Below are positions 1-7,611 of a stretch of DNA of 64,000 bases, one piece after another; the stretch's first letter is position 1, and every line of letters starts with the position of its first letter. This stretch comes from Brevipalpus yothersi (Eukaryota > Arthropoda > Arachnida > Trombidiformes > Tenuipalpidae), in the NCBI GenBank assembly GCA_003956705.1, contig QZCP01000434.1, positions 128,484 to 192,483 on the forward strand. The letters are read 5' to 3'. Made by a program: the position numbers and the translations under genes. A model generated the notes under the pieces. The model had not been told where the DNA came from and ran no database searches. It saw nothing but the letters and a program-made list of their open reading frames with translations.

Positions 1-936
1 GTTGTTTGGCTTGGTCACGAAATAAACAAGACTAAATTTGTGATCAGAGACATAGGAGAAGATAAAAGGCTTTTTGTTTGTGATTTTTGGGAGGAAATCT
101 TGGAAGTTGCATGTACCAGAAATTTGGAGCCAATCAGTATAGAAGGTAAATATTTTATCGACAGCCGGAAAGGCTCAATTGTCATTCCAACAGCTGAACG
201 CTACGAATTTTCTCCGATACTGGAATGCTTCGAATTCACATCATGTGAAACATGTACCATGCTTGGTTACTACAATCCATGTGTTTGGAATGGGTCCGAT
301 TGTATTGATAAACAGGGCAATTTCAGCGATTCCCAATGCTTCAATGTATCATCAGCGGAATACAAGAGTCGACCGAGTGGAAAAACACAGATCATAGTCA
401 CTCTTCCATATAAATTGAGAGAAGATTTTGGAGAAAAAGTATATCTAGAATTTGCCGATACTAGGGAGGAGAAAGTTTTGCATTCTGGAGATGAATATTC
501 TGCAATTGTTAACAATTTCAATTCTATCAATCTTTCGATTAATTTTATCAGACCTACTGGCGGTCCCATGAAAATCATGTTACCTTCGAGTGATAAGCCT
601 TCTGGCGATGGAACTTCTCCTTTCTGGGTTGATGCTCTTTATTTAACATTTTGTATACTTCTCATTATCGCTCTTGGAGCTCTCATTTATATTGGCATAA
701 GTTTCGCATCATTTCGAAAGCCGGCAAGACGAAGGTCAATAGATTTCAAGGAAGAATCGTCTCCAAAAGATTCTGATAGTCAAATGGACAGCTTTGATAC
801 TCTGAACGTGGCCAAAACTCAAATCAATCCGGGAAGCCTCACATCCAAGATGACCACCGATACTGATGTGATGATGATCGAGAGTTCTACTCAATCAACA
901 ATTAAAACTCAAGATGCTTTTTCGAAAGTTTTCTGA
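1..936 (+). CDS. Sema/PSI-like type I membrane protein, 5'-truncated by window edge (paralogue 1)
   Basis: The reading frame is open from base 1, so the start lies outside the window; 311 residues plus stop are visible. The visible part begins in the ectodomain with a VVWLGHEIN motif shared with the gene at 10393, followed by a PSI-like cysteine cluster (CFEFTSCETC, then PCVWNGSDC) at about nt 220-310. A small beta-rich domain ends in PTGGPMKI, and a hydrophobic membrane helix lies at about nt 622-715. The cytoplasmic tail (about nt 716-936) is unlike that of the other four paralogues: it lacks their C-terminal SRSV motif and is rich in Ser, Thr and Asp. The ectodomain is closest to the gene at 10393. 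An orphan copy of the tail lies at 6573-6947. PSI modules occur in semaphorins, plexins and integrins; function here is unknown and a receptor or adhesion role is inference. Confidence 0.75.
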   Translation, partial: VVWLGHEINKTKFVIRDIGEDKRLFVCDFWEEILEVACTRNLEPISIEGKYFIDSRKGSIVIPTAERYEFSPILECFEFTSCETCTMLGYYNPCVWNGSDCIDKQGNFSDSQCFNVSSAEYKSRPSGKTQIIVTLPYKLREDFGEKVYLEFADTREEKVLHSGDEYSAIVNNFNSINLSINFIRPTGGPMKIMLPSSDKPSGDGTSPFWVDALYLTFCILLIIALGALIYIGISFASFRKPARRRSIDFKEESSPKDSDSQMDSFDTLNVAKTQINPGSLTSKMTTDTDVMMIESSTQSTIKTQDAFSKVF

Positions 937-1208
937 AGAGAAAAAATTCACAGAGTTCCAATGATAAATATTTGATACTCCCTAACACTTTTATCAATTT
1001 CTTCTCTTGAATTTTCTAATCGAGAGATATGCTCATGGATAGGTTCTGATGTGCTCAATTTTATCATTCCTCTAGTTTGGGATGGTGTCGAAGAATTTCC
1101 AACTAGATTGAAATACACTGTATTTTAGTACTCTATTGAATTTTTAGCAAAAGAGAGAATTAGTACCATTGTAATACAATGTATCAGCACTTGTGATATA
1201 TCAAATTT

Positions 1209-1250
1209 CATTAATTTAATTAATTTAATTGATTAATTCAATTTAATTTT
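1209..1250. repeat. AT-rich TTAAT-type low-complexity tract
   Basis: A run of TTAAT/TTAATTGA variants made only of A and T apart from single G and C bases. The counterpart in the duplicated segment at 7219-7260 differs in repeat number, as expected for replication slippage. Confidence 0.7.
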
Positions 1251-1395
1251 TCATTCTTCTATTTGTTCCAATCACAATCGTAATCGAGAGATTTTCGATT
1301 TTTTTCCGAAATATTTTTCAAAACCTCTCGCCTTAGAAAAAAGAAATATCTTTCACCCTCTCTCTAATGCGCCATGTAACAATTTACAACTAATT

Positions 1396-1469
1396 GTTGT
1401 GATTTTGTTATCCAATTGCAAAGATAGAATCCCTCAAGCTTCATTCTGTCTTGCTAATTATGCTGATAG
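1396..1469 (+). promoter_or_regulatory. Conserved upstream block of the sema/PSI-like genes (copy 1)
   Basis: A roughly 75-bp block about 165-240 bp before the ATG at 1634 is recognisable upstream of two other cluster genes (4431-4505 and 7405-7482). The shared core is AAGATAG followed by ATCC, with TTGTGATT just before it and a C/T-rich stretch behind. GATA occurs in the core. The match to 7405-7482 is explained by recent duplication; survival upstream of the more diverged gene at 4689 is the only hint of function. Confidence 0.35.
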
Positions 1470-1633
1470 CTGATTTGAAAGTGAAGTTTAGCTGTTTTCA
1501 GGGTTGAAACCTTTCAAATCTTTTCGGACAAAAATTCTCTTTGGGATCAATTTTTCGTCGAAATTGCTTGCGATTTCTATTTGATAAACATTGATCTGAC
1601 CTTACGGTCTTATGAAAGGAATCTCGAAGCTCC

Positions 1634-3544
1634 ATGATGATGCATTCTCTTGGTGTGGTGTGGTTATTGAACATATTCATACTTACAACAGCTCACAAGC
1701 CAACTGATTTTATCCAATTTAACGATGCCTTTTTATCGGTAGTCAATTTGAATTCGAATATTTTTGAAGTATTGATAGACGGTGAATATCGGCCCTTCAA
1801 TCACGACGACTTGGTATTTGTTTTTAGGATTGGCCGAATGTTTGTTTCTGATGAACGATATATTGTTGCCTCCTTCGATTCATATCTTGACGTGAAAATT
1901 TTCGAAATCAAAGATACATTGAAGATATTGAAAAATTTCACAAAGAAAGGTCCAGGAGGAGAAAAAAGATTAGCTCCTCGGCGTAATAGCAATTATATTT
2001 GGAGCCTTAACTATGTGATCAGTCGAAATGATCCGATTCTTATCTTACAAAGTTCAGGTTTGGATGGTAAAATTAATGCGATTTTGCAGATAGGAAATCA
2101 ATCGCAATCGCAATGGGTATACAAGAGAATGTTCATTTGGCAAAATGATACCTACATATGTTACGATGCATACACATATCAAGAGCAATCATCATTTATT
2201 CTCAAATTAGATCATTTGCAGAAAGGTGGATCTGATTTATTGGCTTCATTTGTTTCAGCTATAGAGTTTGGCTCACCAGGAGCTATATTTTTTGTTCCAT
2301 CCTATCCAGAGCCTGTAATATATGTTCATGATAAAGGAAAGCTGATAGTGTATTCATTCATTGAAATACTTGATGAAATGAATAAAGTGGTAGAAAAATG
2401 TAGGAAAAGTGGTGAACCATCACAAAATCTATTAAAATTGGAAAAGTTTTTGCGCTCAGAAAGAGTCCTCGCTGATTGTAGTGAACAAGTTGAAGTAATG
2501 ATCTATTATCACAATAATTCCACAGCTAAGTATAATATGGCTAGACCACCAGAGAATATTTTATGGCTTGGGCATGAAATACAAAAGATGAAATTTTTGA
2601 CCAAAGTCAGCCCTACTCAAATGGAAATCTGTGATTGGAAGAAGGGAGTCGAAGAAATTCTGTGCCTCAGAACTATTACTTTCGAGAACGAGATCGGAAG
2701 AATTACCCGTTACGTTGACACTAGGAGAGGTGTATTCGCTATTCAGACCGACAGTTATAAAAAGCTATCGTTTCCAATTGTGCTTGAATGCAAAGAATTT
2801 CCATCTTGTGAAACATGTACCATGCTTGGCTACTACAATCCTTGTATTTGGGATGGTTTCGAATGTATTGACGAGCCTCCAGATTCCGAAATTTCTCAAT
2901 GCTTCAATGCATCCAAAATACGTTACAAAGAGCAGACCAAAAGTGATACAGAGGTTACAGTATCTTTTCCATATAATTTGAGAGAAAATTTTGGTGAGAA
3001 AGTATATCTGAGTCTCTCAGATGGAACTGAAATGAGTGTTTCATATGATGGCGATGAGTATTCGGCTATTATACCAACCTCACAGCTTGAAGGAATTGCG
3101 ATCAATTTTATTCGACCTACTGGAGGACCAATGAAAATCTTTTTGGAATTCCAAGAACCAGAGAAGCTCCCAGAAAATGAATTCTCTCTACTCTGGCTGA
3201 TACTGATTCCCATTGTTATCCTTATCATGAGTGTTTTGCTACATTTCATGGTTTTTAAGCCCTCAAAAAAAACTGCACAACCAGTGACACCAGTAATACC
3301 AGCAAAACCAGCAACACCAGCGAAACCAGCAACACCAGCAACACCAGTAATACCAGCGAAAAAAGCCGATAGTGTTTCTAAAACGCCATCAAGTCTCGGT
3401 AAAAAGAAACCAGAATCGAAGAAAGTTTCTATAACCTCACAAACAACCCAAACAACCCAAACTGGTACTTCTCCTCCTGATTCCTCTTCACCAGTCGAAT
3501 TGGGAGATGATAAATATGAATCACGTTCTGTGGTTAAAGAATGA
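1634..3544 (+). CDS. Sema/PSI-like type I membrane protein (paralogue 2)
   Basis: Intronless 636-residue frame. The ATG at 1634 opens a signal peptide (MMMHSLGVVWLLNIFILTTA) followed by HKPTDFIQFNDA, the conserved mature N-terminus of the family. The ectodomain runs to about residue 515. The PSI-like cluster starts at Cys386 (ECKEFPSCETC, then PCIWDGFEC), a spacing that resembles semaphorin PSI modules, where a Sema propeller precedes. A membrane helix covers about residues 519-542. The tail carries a Pro/Ala/Thr/Val repeat (nt 3281-3361) and ends in a motif shared with paralogues 3, 4 and 5: SSP, then an acidic/Lys patch, then SRSV. Whether residues 20-380 are a true Sema beta-propeller cannot be settled by eye. 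The front of this gene is duplicated in the chimera at 7612. Ligand and function are unknown. Confidence 0.8.
   Translation: MMMHSLGVVWLLNIFILTTAHKPTDFIQFNDAFLSVVNLNSNIFEVLIDGEYRPFNHDDLVFVFRIGRMFVSDERYIVASFDSYLDVKIFEIKDTLKILKNFTKKGPGGEKRLAPRRNSNYIWSLNYVISRNDPILILQSSGLDGKINAILQIGNQSQSQWVYKRMFIWQNDTYICYDAYTYQEQSSFILKLDHLQKGGSDLLASFVSAIEFGSPGAIFFVPSYPEPVIYVHDKGKLIVYSFIEILDEMNKVVEKCRKSGEPSQNLLKLEKFLRSERVLADCSEQVEVMIYYHNNSTAKYNMARPPENILWLGHEIQKMKFLTKVSPTQMEICDWKKGVEEILCLRTITFENEIGRITRYVDTRRGVFAIQTDSYKKLSFPIVLECKEFPSCETCTMLGYYNPCIWDGFECIDEPPDSEISQCFNASKIRYKEQTKSDTEVTVSFPYNLRENFGEKVYLSLSDGTEMSVSYDGDEYSAIIPTSQLEGIAINFIRPTGGPMKIFLEFQEPEKLPENEFSLLWLILIPIVILIMSVLLHFMVFKPSKKTAQPVTPVIPAKPATPAKPATPATPVIPAKKADSVSKTPSSLGKKKPESKKVSITSQTTQTTQTGTSPPDSSSPVELGDDKYESRSVVKE
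3281..3361 (+). repeat. 9-bp coding minisatellite in the cytoplasmic tail
   Basis: Nine consecutive 9-bp units of the form CCAGYRAMA encode repeats of Pro-(Val/Ala)-(Thr/Ile/Lys). The array is absent from the tails of the other family members, so it expanded in this gene only. Length is a multiple of three and the frame is preserved. Confidence 0.8.
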
Positions 3545-4688
3545 AAGCTTCTGTGAGAGGTCACGGTTCAGCTCAAAACTTTTTTAATTCTCAATTATTC
3601 CCACTTTAACTGATTGATAGCTTTTCTTTGGGTACCTTCTAGAGGCAAATGAACTTTCTTTCGATCATCATTTGCCAGACTATTGAACCAGGCAAACATT
3701 CTTTTTTGGGTTCGTTTTGAACTCTTCTTTCATCTGATACATTTTCAAACCTATCAAACCTACCTTGGAGTGAAAGTGAAAGAAATTGATTTATGGAGGA
3801 AGATTTATGCATAGGAAAATGATCTTCAATCAAGTGATCAAGAATTCGAACACATTTGGACCAAAATTTCGCTTTTTGGAGTCGGAAATTAATCAGTCCG
3901 TTTTTCGTCTCCAAAACGATGCGTGTCTAGGACATTCAATGTAGAAGATGATAAATTCTCATCTGTTTGCTTCCACATGCTTGAGGCAGTTGTGAGGGAA
4001 AATATGATGAATTGTAGAAATCTTAATTTGCATTCATTATTTTCAACGTTCTGCCTCATAAATTTTTTCCAATTAAAAATATAGCCTTCACTGTTCTCTG
4101 TGAGCATTAGTAGAATCATTGCTAGAACTTTTCCAAAAAAGTTTCTACCAGACTTAACCTGGATCTCATATCATACAATCACAATTATCTGTGTGAATGG
4201 ATGGGAGAAACTTCTCATTCCAATTCTTACGATCAGTCTGCCCAGATCAAGATCGAGATTGCAATTGCTTTTTTTGAATTTAATCTACTTTTGCATCCGT
4301 GATAAATGATCAAATGAAACTCAAAAAATTCGACTAGAATACTTTTTTCTTTCACTCTTTGTTTACTCAAACTAACAGCTGGAGGATTCTCGGATAATTT
4401 TATCCATTTAATCTGACTGATCTGATTCATATTGTTGTGATTGTTTTCTAATTCGAAGATAGTATCCTTGGAATCTCATTCTCTTTCGTTATTCATGCTA
4501 ATCATCGGAAAAAGATTGGGTTGCATATTTGATAGAAATTTTAAATCTATTCAGAATGATTTCGTGTATCGTTTAATCGCTAAGTTGTTTCACTTTAGCC
4601 TGAATTACTGGTGAATCTCGGTGAAATTTCAAAAATTCTCAACCATTCGGCTTCGCTGATCATTTGGAAGAACTCCCAAGGCTTCAAA
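3545..4688. other. Intergenic region between paralogues 2 and 3
   Basis: No supported gene. Short frames occur on both strands but none shows conserved sequence or a family signature. Directly behind the stop a short stretch (AAAGCTTC then TGAGAG) is shared with the 3' flanks of the genes ending at 6533, 9465 and 12276, showing descent from one ancestral unit. The upstream block for the next gene is at 4431-4505. Confidence 0.6.
4431..4505 (+). promoter_or_regulatory. Conserved upstream block of the sema/PSI-like genes (copy 2)
   Basis: Diverged counterpart of 1396-1469, centred about 230 bp before the ATG at 4689. It keeps TTGTGATT, the AAGATAG core and the pyrimidine-rich stretch ending near ATGCT. 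This copy is not part of the recent duplication, so its resemblance carries more weight than the near-identical pair. Confidence 0.35.
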
Positions 4689-6533
4689 ATGATGATGTAT
4701 TCCTTTGTGTGGTTAATGAACATATTCATGGCTTCCACATCTATCAAATCAACAGATTTTATTCATTTTAACGATGCATTCTTATCAGTAGTAAATTATA
4801 CCCAAGAAACTTTCGAGATACTGGTAGATGGTGAATATTTGCAGTTTAATCGAAAAGATTTTTTACCCTTTTTACCTGGAGATATGTTCATTGTTGATCA
4901 ATATATTGTAGCTGCCTACTTTCCGGAAATCTTTGGAACCTTTTTTGATATCAAAACACGAAAGAAACTAAGGGAATTCAATAAAAATGAAAAATTCAAA
5001 TTAGTTCCTCGACATGGTAGCAAACAATTTTGGTCTATTGACTTTCGGACTGGATTTCGTCTGGTAGGTCTTTTTCTCAGTCGTTTTGACTTGAATGGTA
5101 AACAAAAAGGACTCCTAGAGATGGGCAGAGTGGGTCCCAGAACCTGGGAACTAGGAAGTGTGTTCATCTGGGAAAATGATACATACCTTTGCTATAGCAC
5201 TGTATCTGAGGGATCATCCTTTATCGTGAAATTGGATCATAGGGAATATAATGAATCAAATCCATTAGCTCCACTTGTCTCAGCAATAGATATGGGCCCT
5301 TCGGGAAAGATAATTTTCATTCCATCCCATCCGAAACAATTAATTTTTCATCAACAAAATTTTACGAGACTTGCTGTTTATTCATTTGTTGAAATGCTTG
5401 ATGATATGAAAAAAGTGGTAGAAAAATGTAAGAAAAATGGTGAGCCATCACAAAATTTATTTAAATTGGAAAATTATTTGACAACACAGGAAGTGGCCGC
5501 TGATTGTCGTGATCAAGATGAATTATTGATCTACAGGATTAGCATTGAAGGAAAGAGGCATTACATTCCGAGCCGATTAGAAAATGGTCTATGGTTAGGA
5601 CACGAAATACAGAAGGTGAAAATTTTGGTCAATTTGCCTGGTGACTATCCAAAAATCTGTGATTATCAAGATGGAGTCGAACAAATCGAGTGTCCCAGGA
5701 TTCTCGCTTATGTGGAAAATTTAGAAAATGTACGTTTCATTGACAGTAGAAAAGGTTTATTCACCATTCCACTAAACGGAGGGCCATCATTTCCTCCAGT
5801 ATTGGAATGCAAAGAATTTCCGTCTTGTGAAACATGTACCATGCTTGGCTACTACAATCCCTGTAATTGGGATGGTTCTAAGTGTGTTGATAAGCGTTCA
5901 GGTTCCAAAAATTATCAATGCTTCTATCCATCTGATATAACCTACAAAAATTTACCTAATGAAAATACAGATATCACAGTATCATTCCCATATGAATTGA
6001 GAGAAAATTTTGGTGAGAAAGTATATCTAAGTCTTCCAAATGGAACCGAAAAGAATGTTTCCTACAATGGTAAAGAGTATTCGGCAACTGCACCAACCTC
6101 ACAGCTAAAAGGAATATCGTTCAATTTCATTCGATCAACTGGAGGACCAATGAAAATTTTTTTGGAAAAAGATAAACCAGTCGAGCCACCAAAAAGTGGT
6201 TCCTCTTACTTATGGCTATTATTGATCTTCATCATTCTCCTCATCTTATGTTCTGGCTGCTTTTTCTATCTCAAACTTTCCCAGACACCCAAAACTGGTG
6301 ATAAACCAGCACCAATATCAACAATAGCAGACGCTGTTCTTGAAGACCAATCAAGTCTCACTAGTGTCAGTAGAAAGGAGCAAGAATCGAGGAAAGTACC
6401 CGAAACCCTATCAGCATTTCAAACGGCAAAAAGTTCTCGAACTGCCCGAAAAGGATCTCCTCCACATGATCCTTCTTCACCACTCGGTATAGGAGCCGAT
6501 GAATATCTATCACGGTCTGTGGCTCACCACTGA
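4689..6533 (+). CDS. Sema/PSI-like type I membrane protein (paralogue 3)
   Basis: Intronless frame of 614 residues from the ATG at 4689. The frame extends upstream to 4611 but only with a GTG, and the 4689 start begins a proper signal peptide (MMMYSFVWLMNIFMAST) aligned with paralogues 2 and 4, so I chose it. Family order is kept: ectodomain, PSI-like cysteines from Cys374 (ECKEFPSCETC, PCNWDGSKC), beta-rich domain ending in STGGPMKIF, membrane helix at about residues 507-530, and a Ser-rich tail ending in a SRSVAHH variant of the family terminus. The C-terminal 40 per cent is nearly identical to that of the gene at 7612, while the N-terminal part is clearly diverged from it. That pattern marks this gene as the 3' donor of the chimera. 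Function is unknown beyond a probable cell-surface role. Confidence 0.8.
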   Translation: MMMYSFVWLMNIFMASTSIKSTDFIHFNDAFLSVVNYTQETFEILVDGEYLQFNRKDFLPFLPGDMFIVDQYIVAAYFPEIFGTFFDIKTRKKLREFNKNEKFKLVPRHGSKQFWSIDFRTGFRLVGLFLSRFDLNGKQKGLLEMGRVGPRTWELGSVFIWENDTYLCYSTVSEGSSFIVKLDHREYNESNPLAPLVSAIDMGPSGKIIFIPSHPKQLIFHQQNFTRLAVYSFVEMLDDMKKVVEKCKKNGEPSQNLFKLENYLTTQEVAADCRDQDELLIYRISIEGKRHYIPSRLENGLWLGHEIQKVKILVNLPGDYPKICDYQDGVEQIECPRILAYVENLENVRFIDSRKGLFTIPLNGGPSFPPVLECKEFPSCETCTMLGYYNPCNWDGSKCVDKRSGSKNYQCFYPSDITYKNLPNENTDITVSFPYELRENFGEKVYLSLPNGTEKNVSYNGKEYSATAPTSQLKGISFNFIRSTGGPMKIFLEKDKPVEPPKSGSSYLWLLLIFIILLILCSGCFFYLKLSQTPKTGDKPAPISTIADAVLEDQSSLTSVSRKEQESRKVPETLSAFQTAKSSRTARKGSPPHDPSSPLGIGADEYLSRSVAHH

Positions 6534-6572
6534 AAGCTTCCATGAGAGATCAGGATTCCATGAATGAAGAAT

Positions 6573-6947
6573 GGTCCCATGAAAATCATGTTACCTTCGA
6601 GTGATAAGCCTTCTGGCGATGGAACTTCTCCTTTCTGGGTTGATGCTCTTTATTTAACATTTTGTATACTTCTCATTATCGCTCTTGGAGCTCTCATTTA
6701 TATTGGCATAAGTTTCGCATCATTTCGAAAGCCGGCAAGACGAAGGTCAATAGATTTCAAGGAAGAATCGTCTCCAAAAGATTCTGATAGTCAAATGGAC
6801 AGCTTTGATACTCTGAACGTGGCCAAAACTCAAATCAATCCGGGAAGCCTCACATCCAAGATGACCACCGATACTGATGTGATGATGATCGAGAGTTCTA
6901 CTCAATCAACAATTAAAACTCAAGATGCTTTTTCGAAAGTTTTCTGA
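6573..6947 (+). pseudogene. Orphan 3' fragment of paralogue 1 (membrane helix and tail only)
   Basis: Bases from 6573 match 562-936 at a constant offset of 6011 bp, and the coding part looks identical. Only the membrane helix and cytoplasmic tail are present; ectodomain and signal peptide are missing. The left breakpoint falls about 40 bp behind the stop of the gene ending at 6533, with a short filler (about 6558-6572). An in-frame ATG at 6564, created by the junction, would allow a 127-residue protein. It is most simply a truncated duplicate. Alternatives are a short expressed membrane peptide or an alternative 3' exon, for which I see no convincing splice acceptor. Confidence 0.75.
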
Positions 6948-7611
6948 AGAGAAAAAATTCACAGAGTTCCAATGATAAATATTTGATACTCCCTCACACT
7001 TTTATCAATTTCTTCTCTTGAATTTTCTAATCGAGAGATATGCTCATGGATAGGTTCTGACGGGCTCGATTTTATCATTACTCTGGTTTGCGATGGTGTC
7101 AAAAAATTTTCAACTAGATTGAAATATATTGTATTTTAGTACTCTATCGAATTTCAAGCAAAAGAGAGAATTAGTACCATTGTAATACAATGTATCAGCG
7201 CTTGTGATATATCAAATTTCATTAATTAATTTAATTAATTAATTCAATTTAATCTAATTTTTTATTCTTCTATTCGATTCAATCACAATCATAATCGAAA
7301 GATTTTCGATTTTTTTCCGAAATATTTTTCAAAACCTCTTGCCTTAGAAAAAAGAGATATCTTTCACCCTCTCTCTCTAATGCGACATGTAACGGTTTAC
7401 AACTAATAGTTGTGATTTTGTTATCCAATTCCAAAGATAGAATCCTTCAAGCTTCATTCTGTCTTGCTGTTTATGCTGATAGCTAATTCGAAAGTGAAGT
7501 TGGGGATCAATTTTTCGTCGAAATTTCTTGTGAACCTCAAAAGAGGATCAAATTCTATTTGATAAACATTGATCTGACCTTACGGTCTTATAGAAGGAAT
7601 CTTAAAGCTCC
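6948..7611. other. Intergenic region, duplicated counterpart of 937-1633
   Basis: No gene seen. It carries the AT-rich tract (7219-7260) and the upstream block (7405-7482). Compared with the first copy, about 65 bp are missing near 7500 and a short insertion is present near 7535-7555, so the sequence immediately upstream of the start codon differs between the two genes. Confidence 0.6.
7405..7482 (+). promoter_or_regulatory. Conserved upstream block of the sema/PSI-like genes (copy 3)
   Basis: Near-identical duplicate of 1396-1469 with the AAGATAG core, centred about 180 bp before the ATG at 7612. Its similarity is accounted for by the segmental duplication. Confidence 0.3.

Larger units (their letters stand above)
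937..1633. other. Intergenic region with duplicated counterpart downstream
   Basis: No coding potential seen. The stretch is duplicated at 6948-7611 with scattered substitutions and small indels. It contains an AT-rich tract at 1209-1250 and a putative promoter-proximal block at 1396-1469. Relative to its copy it has about 65 extra bases near 1488-1550, just upstream of the next gene. No AATAAA was found close behind the stop at 936. Confidence 0.6.
6573..7611 (+). repeat. Segmental duplication, left part of second unit (copy of 562-1633)
   Basis: Copy of the 3' end of paralogue 1 plus its downstream intergenic region, leading directly into the gene at 7612, itself a copy of the gene at 1634. 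Offset is 6011 bp at the left end and 5978 bp at the start codons, reflecting small indels. The first roughly 420 bp are almost identical, while the following intergenic part shows many substitutions. Confidence 0.85.

Noticed and set aside
1200..1260. AT-rich tract as a possible mobile-element end or origin
   Set aside because: No terminal inverted repeats or target-site duplications are visible. Its duplicate at 7219 belongs to the larger segmental copy, and simple slippage explains the differences.
3639..4119. Two overlapping minus-strand frames (91 and 76 codons) between paralogues 2 and 3
   Set aside because: No recognisable motif and not conserved in the equivalent intergenic regions. 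The lengths are expected by chance.
4611..4688. N-terminal extension of paralogue 3 to a GTG at 4611
   Set aside because: Non-ATG start, no signal-peptide character, and no counterpart in paralogues 2, 4 and 5, all of which begin directly with the signal peptide aligned to 4689.
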